In this document: positions 16,517-24,780 of the stretch, in pieces | Position numbering within the stretch: the first letter of the stretch is position 1 | How the letters are laid out: each line of letters starts with the position of its first letter | DNA from: Jannaschia seosinensis | GTDB lineage: Bacteria > Pseudomonadota > Alphaproteobacteria > Rhodobacterales > Rhodobacteraceae | NCBI RefSeq assembly: GCF_001408515.1 | Contig: NZ_CYPR01000157.1 | Span: 1-64,000, forward strand | Direction of reading: 5' to 3' | Length of the DNA stretch: 64,000 nucleotides | Position numbers and translations under genes: made by a program | The notes under the pieces: model-generated | The model's input: only the letters and a program-made list of their open reading frames with translations | Told to the model about the DNA's origin: nothing | Databases searched by the model: none

Positions 16517-19471
16517 TTAGAACGTGGCATCAAGTTCGAGCCCGGCGGGCGCGTAATTCATGGTTATCTCGGCTTTTACGTCGGAAACCAGCACTTTCTC
16601 GATGACGATCGACCCAAAACCGCGACGATCGCCCGGGTCGGTGACGGGCGGGCCACCCACCTCGCGCCAGATCAGCCGCCGGGTGCCGGGTTCGCCGCCA
16701 TCCGTCGTCTCGACCTCGACATGTCCGTCCGCATTCGACAGCGCGCCATATTTGGCCGCATTCGTCATCATCTCGTGCAGCGCCATGCCGAAGGCCGAGG
16801 CCTCGCGGCTGTCGAGCTTGATCGGGTCGCCCGCGATGCGCACCCGCCGGCCGGGCGCCCGCTCGTAGGGGGTGGCCTCGGCCACGACGAGGGCATGCAA
16901 GTCGGTCAGGACCCAATCCGCCTCGGTCAGCAGGTCATGCGTGCGCGCCATCGCCGAGAGGCGCATGCCAAGGCGGTCGTGGAAGCTCCGGGCGTCCTCC
17001 GCCCCCGGAAGAAGAAGACGCGACACCGCCCGCACCGTGGCGAGGCTGTTCTTCACGCGGTGCTGCAACTCGGCCAGGAGCAGCGTCTTGTCGCGCTCGC
17101 TGGCTTCGGCGCGGCGGCGGGCCTCGATCTGCTCGGTCAGCTCATAGCCAAAACTGATGACGCCGGTGACGTTGCCGCTTCCGTCGAGGACGGGATCCAG
17201 CGAATGGCCGATCCAGAGGTCTTCGACCTGACCGTCGCCGTTTCGGTCGAAGGACACACAGACTTCACTCGCGGCCTGACGTTCTCCGGTGTGATAGACC
17301 CGGTCGAAATACTCGATGACCTGCTGGCCCTCAAGCTCCGGCATCGCTTCGAGAAGGGGGAGGCCGATCAGGTTCCGGCCGCCCACGATCCGGTCGTTGA
17401 GCGGGTTTGAATAGACGTAGCGATGCTCCGGCCCCTCGAAGATCGCGATGAAGACCGGCGAGGCGTCGAACATGCGCTTCATCCGCGCCTCGCTCTCGGC
17501 GACCTCGTTCAACAGGCGCGTTTCGTCGGTCACTTCCCGCATGCAGGTGCCGACGGCATGCACCTCGTGATCGACGAAGACCGGGTAGAAATCCGCGAGG
17601 AAGCTGCGAACCATGTTCGGATTGCCCGGCACGGTCGTCTCGATGAGGTTGTTCAGGCTCGGCTCGCCGGTCTCGAAGATGTGGCGGTGCGTCGCCTCCA
17701 GATCCTCGGCCAGATCGGGCATCAGGTCGGAGAACGTCGCCCCGATATGCTCCTCGATCGAGAAGCCGTTGATGTCGGCAAGCATCTGGTTGATGCGCAC
17801 ATGCTTCATGCCCCGGTCGACCAGCGCCAGACCAACCGGCGTCGTGTCGTAGAGGTTCTCCAGCTCGGCATATCTCTCCGTGAGGTCGCGGCGCTTGCGC
17901 TCCAGCCGCTGCTCGTAGCGCTGGCGGATCGTGATGTCGGCGAAGGACAGGATGTAGCCGTCGATCCGGTCGTCGATCGTCCGGTAGGGCTTTATCCGCA
18001 GCAGGAAGGTCTCGCTGGTCTGCGGAATTCGCACCTCGCGGTCCAGCGGCCGAAGCGTGGCGAGGACCGTCTCCGCATCGTCGTGGAGTTCCCGGTAATC
18101 GATCCGCGAGGGCAGGTCTGAGATCGGGCGGCCGATGTCGCGCGGCGCGACTGTATAGAGCGCGGCGGTCGCGGGCGTGAAATTGCGCACGCGCAGATCG
18201 CGGTCTAGGAACAGAATGGCAAGGTCGGTCGCCTCGAACAGGTTCTTTAGGTCCGAATTTGCACGCTGAAGCTGTTGGTTGTTTTCGCGCAGTTCGGAAT
18301 TGACCGCCTCGAATTCCCGGTTGGCGCGCCTGAGATCCTGCCCCGAGGCCCTCGATGCCGCAAGCGTCGCCGCCAGCTCCCGGCGCAGGCGGGCGTTCTC
18401 AAGCTCGAGCGGGTCGCGGTCGGCCGTCTCGCCCGCCAGCGCCGTCTCAAGGTGCGGCACTTCTGTCAGGACCAGAAGATACTCGTCGGCGTCCGGCCGC
18501 ATCGGGCTGACGGTGATGTCGAAAGTTTGGGCGCCCCCCGCCTCTCCACGCAGGCGGATGTCCTCGACGGTCCGCTCCTCGCCCGAACGTGCGGCGGCGG
18601 ACAGCGCGTCGCGGACAGGGTCGTGCAGGTCGTCGATCAGAACTGCATCCATAGGCTTCGACGGCGCAGGTTGCGCGAAGTGGCGCATCTCGGGCGACAG
18701 AAAGCGGACTTCTCCCGCGCCGGAAAGGACGGCGAAGGGAGACGCGGACCCACGTGGAAAAGGTCCGGCGGCTGGCCTTGTCGCAACCCGTGGCAGATTG
18801 GCGGGATCGCGCAAGGGTTCCGTCACGCCGGTCATCGGACCCGGCCCGAGCGGGAACTCCTCACGCTCATCATGCAGGGCGGCGAAGAACATCTCGACTT
18901 CGTCGATCTGCATCTGCGAGCCCTCCTGCCCTTCGCGCTTCTGTGTGATGACGCGGCCGCCGGATTCCTTGATCGCGCGCAGTCCCGCCGCCCCTTCCGG
19001 TCCCGCCCCGGGCAGGATCACCGCATGACCGTCGCGCCCCCGCGCCCGGGCGAGGCTTTCGAGGAAGTGGTCGAACGGATCGGCTGTCGTTTCCGGCCCC
19101 GCCCGGTCGAGGAGATGCAGCACATCCCCCTCGAGTTCCGCAATCCTGCCCGGCGGCAGCACATGGATATGGCCCGGGCGAAGGAGCTCGTCGTGCAGGA
19201 TTTGCAGGACGGGAACGGCACATTCCGCCTGCAGCAAGTCGTGGAGCGCCGGCTTCCGATCCAACTCCCGATGCTGGATCACGATACAGGCGGCACGGTC
19301 CGAAGGCCGGAACCGGGACAGGATCCCGATCACGGCGTCGATGCCATCCGCCGACCCGCCCACTGCGACGACTGGGACCGAACGTACGGTGTCAGTCTTT
19401 CCGTCGCGCATGTGGTCCCGCTGTCTGGTTGAAGCCTGAATTGGTCTGACAGATTTATGCGGCATTGTCAC
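16517..19471 (-). CDS. Hybrid CheB-like / PAS / HWE sensor histidine kinase
   Basis: 984 residues. About 30-210 is a CheB methylesterase-like domain: Ser40 (AVGGSADG), His67 (VIQHRE), and Glu159 (GAGPEGAAG) where active CheB has Asp, so activity is doubtful. A CheR domain, usual between CheB and the PAS part in these fusions, is missing. A coiled coil (about 355-405) precedes several PAS domains (about 405-780), then an HWE/HisKA_2 kinase with phospho-acceptor His804 (ELQHRVKNSLATV), Trp853 and an ATPase lobe (LHEMMTNAAKYGALS, RRGFGSIVIE). The start is uncertain: 19471, 19465 or 19411. The response regulator follows by 24 nt. Confidence 0.88.
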   Translation of the reverse strand: MTMPHKSVRPIQASTRQRDHMRDGKTDTVRSVPVVAVGGSADGIDAVIGILSRFRPSDRAACIVIQHRELDRKPALHDLLQAECAVPVLQILHDELLRPGHIHVLPPGRIAELEGDVLHLLDRAGPETTADPFDHFLESLARARGRDGHAVILPGAGPEGAAGLRAIKESGGRVITQKREGQEGSQMQIDEVEMFFAALHDEREEFPLGPGPMTGVTEPLRDPANLPRVATRPAAGPFPRGSASPFAVLSGAGEVRFLSPEMRHFAQPAPSKPMDAVLIDDLHDPVRDALSAAARSGEERTVEDIRLRGEAGGAQTFDITVSPMRPDADEYLLVLTEVPHLETALAGETADRDPLELENARLRRELAATLAASRASGQDLRRANREFEAVNSELRENNQQLQRANSDLKNLFEATDLAILFLDRDLRVRNFTPATAALYTVAPRDIGRPISDLPSRIDYRELHDDAETVLATLRPLDREVRIPQTSETFLLRIKPYRTIDDRIDGYILSFADITIRQRYEQRLERKRRDLTERYAELENLYDTTPVGLALVDRGMKHVRINQMLADINGFSIEEHIGATFSDLMPDLAEDLEATHRHIFETGEPSLNNLIETTVPGNPNMVRSFLADFYPVFVDHEVHAVGTCMREVTDETRLLNEVAESEARMKRMFDASPVFIAIFEGPEHRYVYSNPLNDRIVGGRNLIGLPLLEAMPELEGQQVIEYFDRVYHTGERQAASEVCVSFDRNGDGQVEDLWIGHSLDPVLDGSGNVTGVISFGYELTEQIEARRRAEASERDKTLLLAELQHRVKNSLATVRAVSRLLLPGAEDARSFHDRLGMRLSAMARTHDLLTEADWVLTDLHALVVAEATPYERAPGRRVRIAGDPIKLDSREASAFGMALHEMMTNAAKYGALSNADGHVEVETTDGGEPGTRRLIWREVGGPPVTDPGDRRGFGSIVIEKVLVSDVKAEITMNYAPAGLELDATF

Positions 19472-19596
19472 GAGCCGGACGCGGCATGTTTCGGGCCCGA
19501 CGTCACATCCCGAGGGACGGCACCGTAAACGGCAGCCTCAAAATCGTCATCGCCGCGACTGACCGCTTCTTTTCGGTCTTCCGGCGGGGCGGCCAT

Positions 19597-19623
19597 CGCG
19601 CGGGAGCCGGAAGCCCCCGCGCG
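19597..19623 (-). terminator. GC-rich hairpin after the symporter gene
   Basis: Eight-bp stem CGCGCGGG / CCCGCGCG with an 11-nt loop, starting about 10 nt beyond the symporter stop. No T-run; plausible but weak terminator in the 161-nt gap before the kinase gene. Confidence 0.35.
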
Positions 19624-19632
19624 ACACGCAGC

Positions 19633-21165
19633 TTACACGAACTTGCGGATTTCGCCCGTGCTCAACCGCTTCTGGTAGCTCCGCAACTCCCGCTTCACGA
19701 CCGGCATCAGGACGTAAAGCCCGATGATGTTCACCACCGCCATCGCGAAGATCGCCGCATCCGAGAAGTCGATCACCGGGCCGAGACCCGCCGCGGCACC
19801 GATCACGGTGAAGATGCAGAAGATCACCTTGAAGACGATCTCCTTCGTCTGCCCCTCGCCGAAGAGGTAGGTCCAGGCCTTCAGCCCGTAGTAGGACCAC
19901 GAGATCATCGTCGAGAAGGCGAACAGGACCACGGCCACGACCAGAACGTACTGGAACCCGTCGAAGGCCGATGCGAACGCCGCCGAGGTCAGCGCCACGC
20001 CCGTATTGCCGCCCATCGTCATGATTCCCGTCCCCGCCTCGTCGAGGATGAACAGCCCCGTCGCCGGATCGATCATGAGCTGGCCCGTGATCGTGATGAC
20101 GAGCGCGGTCATCGTGCAGACGACCACCGTGTCGATGAACGGCTCGAGAAGCGAGACGAAGCCTTCGGTGATCGGCTCGTTCGTGCGGACCGCCGAGTGG
20201 GCGATGGCCGCCGATCCCACGCCCGCCTCGTTGGAGAAGGCCGCGCGCCGGAACCCCTGGATCAGCGCCCCGACAAAGCCGCCCGCCACGCCGAGCCCCG
20301 TGAACGCGCCGGCGAAGATCATGCCGAAGGCCGCACCGACCTGATCGAAGTTGATCAGGATGATCAGCAGCGCCGCGCCGACATAGAGCACGCCCATCAA
20401 GGGCACGACCTTCTCGGTCACCCGCGCGATGGACTTGATGCCGCCCACGATCACGAGGAACACGATCGTCGCAAAGACCACGCCGGTGATCCAGCCCGGG
20501 TAGTCGCCCACGACGCCGGCGATCTGGGCATGGGCCTGGTTGGCCTGGAACATGTTCCCGCCGCCGAGCGCGCCGAGGATGCAGAAGATCGAGAACATCA
20601 CCGCGAGAAATCCGCCGCCCGGCACGCCACGCTCCGCAAACCCCTTCTTGAGGTAGTACATCGGCCCGCCCGACACCTTGCCGTTGGGATATTCGTTGCG
20701 GTATTTCACACCGAGCGTGCATTCCGTGAACTTCGTCGCCATCCCGAGAAGACCCGCAAGGATCATCCAGAACGTGGCTCCCGGCCCGCCGATGCCCACC
20801 GCGACCGCCACGCCGGCGATGTTGCCGAGGCCCACGGTTCCCGAAAGCGCCGTCGCCAGCGCCTGGAAGTGGCTGACCTCGCCGGCATCGTTGGGGTCGG
20901 AATAATCCCCCTTCACCAGCGCGATCGCATGCCCGAAGGCGCGGAACTGGATGAAGGCGAAGTAGATCGTGAAGACGAGGGCCGCGACCACCAGCCAGCC
21001 GACGATCCACGGGAAGTTGGTTCCCGGGAAGGACGAGAAGATCAGGCTCACGAACCAGCCCGTGGACGCGGCGAAGATGGAGTTGATCTGATCGTCGAGG
21101 GTTTGCGCCATCGCCGGCTGCGCCAGAAGCGCGACCGCGGCGGCCATTGTCGTTGTCTTGTGCAT
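19633..21165 (-). CDS. Alanine/glycine:cation symporter family protein (AGCS)
   Basis: 510 residues from ATG 21165, preceded by an AAAGGAGA ribosome site. The N-terminus resembles a cleavable signal ([21 protein letters not shown]), seen in marine members of the family. About ten membrane segments follow, with family blocks [51 protein letters not shown] and [18 protein letters not shown] carriers import alanine, glycine or related amino acids with sodium or protons. It lies 26 nt downstream of uspA on the same strand. Substrate cannot be fixed from sequence. Confidence 0.92.
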   Translation of the reverse strand: MHKTTTMAAAVALLAQPAMAQTLDDQINSIFAASTGWFVSLIFSSFPGTNFPWIVGWLVVAALVFTIYFAFIQFRAFGHAIALVKGDYSDPNDAGEVSHFQALATALSGTVGLGNIAGVAVAVGIGGPGATFWMILAGLLGMATKFTECTLGVKYRNEYPNGKVSGGPMYYLKKGFAERGVPGGGFLAVMFSIFCILGALGGGNMFQANQAHAQIAGVVGDYPGWITGVVFATIVFLVIVGGIKSIARVTEKVVPLMGVLYVGAALLIILINFDQVGAAFGMIFAGAFTGLGVAGGFVGALIQGFRRAAFSNEAGVGSAAIAHSAVRTNEPITEGFVSLLEPFIDTVVVCTMTALVITITGQLMIDPATGLFILDEAGTGIMTMGGNTGVALTSAAFASAFDGFQYVLVVAVVLFAFSTMISWSYYGLKAWTYLFGEGQTKEIVFKVIFCIFTVIGAAAGLGPVIDFSDAAIFAMAVVNIIGLYVLMPVVKRELRSYQKRLSTGEIRKFV

Positions 21166-21191
21166 CGAAGGTCTCCTTTCCGGAGCGGAAA

Positions 21192-21629
21192 TCATGGAAC
21201 GATCGTCACCGGCACCGGCGCCGCCTGCGCGAGCGCCCCCGCCACCGACCCGAAGAGCCGCGAGGCCAGCGACGAGTGGCCCGTCCGTCCGATGACGATC
21301 TGGCTGGCCTTGGTTTCGCTCGCGATGCGGGCGAGCATCTCGGCGATGTTGCCGAAGCGGGACACGGTCGTGATATCCCCGCCCCCCCGGCTCTCCAGTT
21401 CCATGATCAAGGGCCTGAGGATGGCGTGATCGGCGCGCTTGAGCTCCTCCTCGCGGCGCATGTGCCGTTCCTCCAGCTCCTGAGGCGACAGGAAGGTGTA
21501 GGGCGACCATTCGAGAACATGCGCCACGATCAGCCCCACCTCCCGGGCCAGTGCGGCGTCCTGTGCGAATTGCACGGCACGCCGTGCGCTTGGGCTGCCG
21601 TCGTATCCCACGACGATCTGTTCCGTCAT
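21192..21629 (-). CDS. Universal stress protein UspA family
   Basis: 145 residues, one USP domain: starts [18 protein letters not shown] and carries the nucleotide-binding G-2x-G-9x-G(S/T) motif near the end ([21 protein letters not shown]). That motif marks the ATP-binding subclass. It is placed just upstream of the amino acid symporter gene and probably cotranscribed; a transporter-coupled USP role is possible. Confidence 0.92.
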   Translation of the reverse strand: MTEQIVVGYDGSPSARRAVQFAQDAALAREVGLIVAHVLEWSPYTFLSPQELEERHMRREEELKRADHAILRPLIMELESRGGGDITTVSRFGNIAEMLARIASETKASQIVIGRTGHSSLASRLFGSVAGALAQAAPVPVTIVP

Positions 21630-21729
21630 CTTGCCATCCCTTCAAGATCGTTTCCCCCGGCCCGCGGCGCCTCTCCGCCTCGGGCCATTCCGCCAGCCTT
21701 GAGCAGAAAGACCCATTGAGCAAGGAATT

Positions 21730-22656
21730 TCAGCCCCGCGCTCCGGCGGCCGACACCTCCCGCAGCAGCATCACCAGCGCCAGAACCGTCAGCGCCACAC
21801 CCACCAGGATCCCGGCGGCCGGAGCGGGTTGGCCCAGCGCGATCTGCCACAGCGCGACCCAGGCGGGCACGAGGTAGGTATAGGCCATCACCTTCGCCGC
21901 CGGCAGCCGGAGCGCCGCATATTGCAGCAGCGTGAAGGTTCCCGCCGTGGCGAAGATCGCCGTGTAGCCGATGGCGATCCAGACCGCGCGCGGAAGCGCC
22001 GTCCAGTCCGTCGCCGCGATGGCCGGCGCGCCGACCGCCATAAGCAGGCCCGTCGCCGCCACCAGCGTCCAGAAGGTGAAGATCAGCGCCCGCTCGCCGC
22101 GGTTGAGCCGCCGTACCAGCGGCGTATAGGCGGCATGCGCCACGCATCCGGCGAAGTAGACCGCCTCGCCGCGCCCCACGTCGAAGGCGCGCAAGGCCGC
22201 CGGATCCGCGTCGAAGATGACCCACAGCGCCCCCGCCGCCCCGATCGCCAGCGCCGCCGCGACCCATGGCCCCGTCACCTGCCGCAGGAGCAGCCATGCG
22301 AAGCCCGCCGTCAGGATCGGGGTCAGCGTGAACACCGCCGCCGCCGAGACCGGCGCGGCGGTCTTGAGCCCCTCGAACATCAGCACGAAGTAGATTGCGA
22401 AGACGCCGCCCAGCACCCCGTAGCGCCACGGCGCCGCAAGCGCCGCGCGCCCGCCCCCGCCCCGCACAAGAACCGCCGCCCCGATGATCGCGGTGGCCAG
22501 CGCGAACCGCACCGCGTTCAGGGCCACCGGCGCGATGGCATTCGCCGCCGCCGCGCCCAGGGGAAACGACCCGGCGACCAGTGCGGAGAATAGGAGCATC
22601 GCGAGGTGCCCCCGCGCCGCCGGTCCCATTTCAGGCCGCCGTGCCGGGCCCGTCAT
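21730..22656 (-). CDS. EamA-family drug/metabolite transporter
   Basis: 308 residues with about ten membrane helices in two EamA halves (LAMLLFSALVAGSFPLG opening the first; FAGCVAHAAYTPLVRRL opening the second). The ATG at 22656 is preferred over 22629 because GGAGGG lies directly upstream; it overlaps the end of the LysR gene by 26 nt. EamA carriers export amino acids, metabolites or drugs. Coupling to the LysR gene suggests shared control. Confidence 0.88.
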   Translation of the reverse strand: MTGPARRPEMGPAARGHLAMLLFSALVAGSFPLGAAAANAIAPVALNAVRFALATAIIGAAVLVRGGGGRAALAAPWRYGVLGGVFAIYFVLMFEGLKTAAPVSAAAVFTLTPILTAGFAWLLLRQVTGPWVAAALAIGAAGALWVIFDADPAALRAFDVGRGEAVYFAGCVAHAAYTPLVRRLNRGERALIFTFWTLVAATGLLMAVGAPAIAATDWTALPRAVWIAIGYTAIFATAGTFTLLQYAALRLPAAKVMAYTYLVPAWVALWQIALGQPAPAAGILVGVALTVLALVMLLREVSAAGARG

Positions 22657-23548
22657 CGCCCTCCATCACCGGCCAGCGCGTCGCCCAGTCCTTCAGGAAG
22701 GAGAGGAAGGTCTGCACCTTCGCCGTGCGGTGCAGGTCCACATGCGTCACGAGCCAGAGCTGGCTGTTCCATTCCGGCCGCGGCGGGAAGACCTGGACGA
22801 TGTCCTCGCGCTGCTGCTCGGACCACGTGGTCGAGAACCCGATGCCGAGCCCGGCCTCCATCGCCGGTCGCGCCGCGGTGATCTGGTTGACCTGGAACCC
22901 GATGTTGCGCGCGGGGATGTGCTTTTTCATCCAGGCGAAGAACGGCGCACGCGGCGTCTCCTCCGCCGAGCCGATGAAGACGTGATCGCCGACGTCGTCG
23001 AGGCTGTCGGGCAGGCCGTGGCGGTCGATATAGGCCTGCGAGGCGTAGAGCGCGAAGCCCTGCATGTAGAACTTCTGCACCACGTTGTCGGGCTGGTCCG
23101 GCGGGCTGCCGGCGCGGATCGCCACATGCGCCTCGCCATATTCGAGGCGGAACACACGCTCGTCGGTGAGGAACTTGATCGTAACCTCCGGATGCTCCTC
23201 CCGGAAGGCGGCCAGCACGGGCGAAAGCAGCGGCGCCAGCACGGCGAGCGACGTGATGATCAACTCGCCCGTCACCTCGTTGCCACGGCCCTTGATGCGG
23301 TTGGCGAGCTGGCCAAGTTGGTCGTCGGTCGATTGCGCGACCTTGAGCAGATCCTGCCCTGCTTCGGTCGGAGTGTAGCCGCGGGCATGCCGCTGGAACA
23401 GCTTGGTGCCCAGCTTCGCCTCCAGCGAGTCGACATGCCGGATCACCGTCGCGTGGTGCACCCCCAGCGCCTGTGCCGCGCCCGATACGGTGCCCAGACG
23501 GGCCACCTGATAGGCGGTGCGAACCTCGTCCCAATCGTTGAATGCCAT
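22631..23548 (-). CDS. LysR-family transcriptional regulator
   Basis: 305 residues: N-terminal winged helix (about 1-60; VSGAAQALGVHHATVIRHV as recognition region, LGTKLFQR) and a LysR substrate-binding domain (about 90-290). Start at ATG 23548 (MAFNDWDEVRTAYQVAR). It is divergent from azoR with 151 nt between starts, the classic arrangement for a LysR regulator and its target, and overlaps the EamA exporter downstream, so both may belong to its regulon. Ligand unknown. Confidence 0.92.
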   Translation of the reverse strand: MAFNDWDEVRTAYQVARLGTVSGAAQALGVHHATVIRHVDSLEAKLGTKLFQRHARGYTPTEAGQDLLKVAQSTDDQLGQLANRIKGRGNEVTGELIITSLAVLAPLLSPVLAAFREEHPEVTIKFLTDERVFRLEYGEAHVAIRAGSPPDQPDNVVQKFYMQGFALYASQAYIDRHGLPDSLDDVGDHVFIGSAEETPRAPFFAWMKKHIPARNIGFQVNQITAARPAMEAGLGIGFSTTWSEQQREDIVQVFPPRPEWNSQLWLVTHVDLHRTAKVQTFLSFLKDWATRWPVMEGDDGPGTAA

Positions 23549-23699
23549 CGGCCCCTCCTGTGCGTGCATACTCGCGCCGCCCGCGCGTCAAGACAAGATC
23601 CCCCGCATGGGCGCACAGCGATTGTTGGCCGCCCTCCAGTTGCGCGTCGCCCGAAAGTCGCCAATTAGCCCCGAGACTTGCAAACCCGAGGATATTTCC

Positions 23700-24275
23700 A
23701 TGACCATCCTGCGCATCGACAGCTCGGCCAAGACCGAAGGCTCCACCACCAGCGCGCTTCTCGACCGGATCGAGGAGCAGGTCGGCCGCGCCGACATCCG
23801 CCGCGACATCGGCGGCACCGCCTTGCCGCATCTCAGCGGCACCTGGCTGGCCGCGAATTTCACCCCCGAGGATCAGCGCACGGACGAGGCGCGCGCCGCG
23901 CTCGCGCTGTCGGACACGCTGATCGACGAATTGCGGGCCGCCGATACGATCTTGATCGGCGTGCCGATCTACAACTTCTCGATCCCCTCCAGCCTCAAGT
24001 CCTGGATCGACCTCGTCTGCCGGGCGGGGGTGACCTTCCGCTATACCGAGGATGGGCCGATCGGCCTGCTCGAGGGCAAGCGCGCGATCTTGGCCGTGGC
24101 GTCCGGCGGCACGCCTGTCGGGTCCGACATCGACTGGGCGTCGGGCTACATGCGCCATATCATGGGCTTCATCGGCATCACCGATGTCACCGTCATCTCG
24201 GCCGACCAGCTGATGGCGCGCGGCGACGAGGCCGTGGCGCAGGCGGACGCGCAGATCGCGGCCATCGCCGCCTGA
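23700..24275 (+). CDS. azoR: FMN-dependent NADH-azoreductase
   Basis: 191 residues with a flavodoxin-like fold. Visible are ILRIDSSAK at the N-terminus, the FMN loop VPIYNFSIPSSLKSWID and the AzoR signature RAGVTFRYTEDGPIGL; the match to E. coli AzoR in this central region is close. It reduces quinones and azo bonds with NADH by a two-electron mechanism, usually as quinone or thiol-stress defence. ATG 23700 fits the family length; the longer open frame upstream runs through the regulatory gap. Divergent LysR gene is the likely regulator. Confidence 0.93.
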   Translation: MTILRIDSSAKTEGSTTSALLDRIEEQVGRADIRRDIGGTALPHLSGTWLAANFTPEDQRTDEARAALALSDTLIDELRAADTILIGVPIYNFSIPSSLKSWIDLVCRAGVTFRYTEDGPIGLLEGKRAILAVASGGTPVGSDIDWASGYMRHIMGFIGITDVTVISADQLMARGDEAVAQADAQIAAIAA

Positions 24276-24285
24276 GCTGCCTTCG

Positions 24286-24316
24286 GGAGGCGGCACGACA
24301 AAGCCCCGCCGCCTCC
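24286..24316 (+). terminator. Hairpin after azoR
   Basis: Nine-bp stem GGAGGCGGC / GCCGCCTCC with a 13-nt loop, about 10 nt after the azoR stop, followed by TCATTT only. Confidence 0.55.
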
Positions 24317-24378
24317 TCATTTCCGCCATATCGGGTATCCTACCTGCTCCAGCAGACGAAAATATCCGGAGCGCGCAC

Positions 24379-24540
24379 ATGCAGACCTTCTCTCAGAAGC
24401 GCGAGTGGCACTCGCTCAATCGAATGGCGGCCCTTTCGGGGATCGTGCTCATCGGCATCGTCGTCTTCGATCTCGTGGGCTACAAGTATTACGGCGGCTT
24501 CGACGAATTCGGCGTCACGACCGCGACGGCGGCCGATTGA
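24379..24540 (+). CDS. Small single-pass membrane protein, 53 residues
   Basis: ATG 24379 to TGA 24540, too short for most gene finders. MQTFSQKREWHSLNRMA is basic and soluble, then one strongly hydrophobic helix (about 18-35, ALSGIVLIGIVVFDLVG) and a short acidic tail ending TATAAD. A CCGGAG ribosome site at 24366-24371 is 7 nt before the ATG. Positive-inside rule puts the N-terminus in the cytoplasm. I do not recognise a family. It stands alone between the azoR terminator and a 12-bp hairpin, so it is likely a separate transcript. Confidence 0.62.
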   Translation: MQTFSQKREWHSLNRMAALSGIVLIGIVVFDLVGYKYYGGFDEFGVTTATAAD

Positions 24541-24618
24541 AAGCGGGCGCTGCCACCCGGAACCGGACCATGACCGGCATACCGTCGCGGCCCCCACCGA
24601 CGCTTTGCCTTGACGCGG

Positions 24619-24656
24619 GCTTCCGGATCGCGTAGCCGCCCCACCGATCCGGAAGC
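24619..24656. terminator. 12-bp perfect hairpin downstream of the small membrane gene
   Basis: GCTTCCGGATCG at 24619-24630 pairs fully with CGATCCGGAAGC at 24645-24656, loop 14 nt. It lies 79 nt past the small gene stop and 125 nt before ffh. There is no T-run; it could end the small transcript or be part of a structured ffh leader. Confidence 0.5.
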
Positions 24657-24735
24657 ATCGGCCTTCCGGTCCCCGAATACGGGGATCGCCCTCCGCCAGC
24701 GCGTTGCGCCCGCGGGGGCGTTTGCGCATTACGCC

Positions 24736-24780
24736 GGGCGATCCCATCTGGGGGGCTGTCCAATCCGAGGAGGATCGCCC
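24736..24780 (+). promoter_or_regulatory. Stem-loop abutting the ffh start codon
   Basis: GGGCGATCC (24736-24744) pairs with GGATCGCCC (24772-24780), whose last base touches the ATG at 24781. The GAGGAGG ribosome site (24767-24773) is at the loop/stem border. Folding would limit ribosome access. A third GGATCGCCC at 24683-24691 could compete for the left arm. Confidence 0.5.

Noticed and set aside
24541-24780. SRP RNA (ffs) gene upstream of ffh
   Set aside because: The hairpins there lack the conserved GGTCCGGAAGGAAGCAGC-type core; no such core was seen near ffh.
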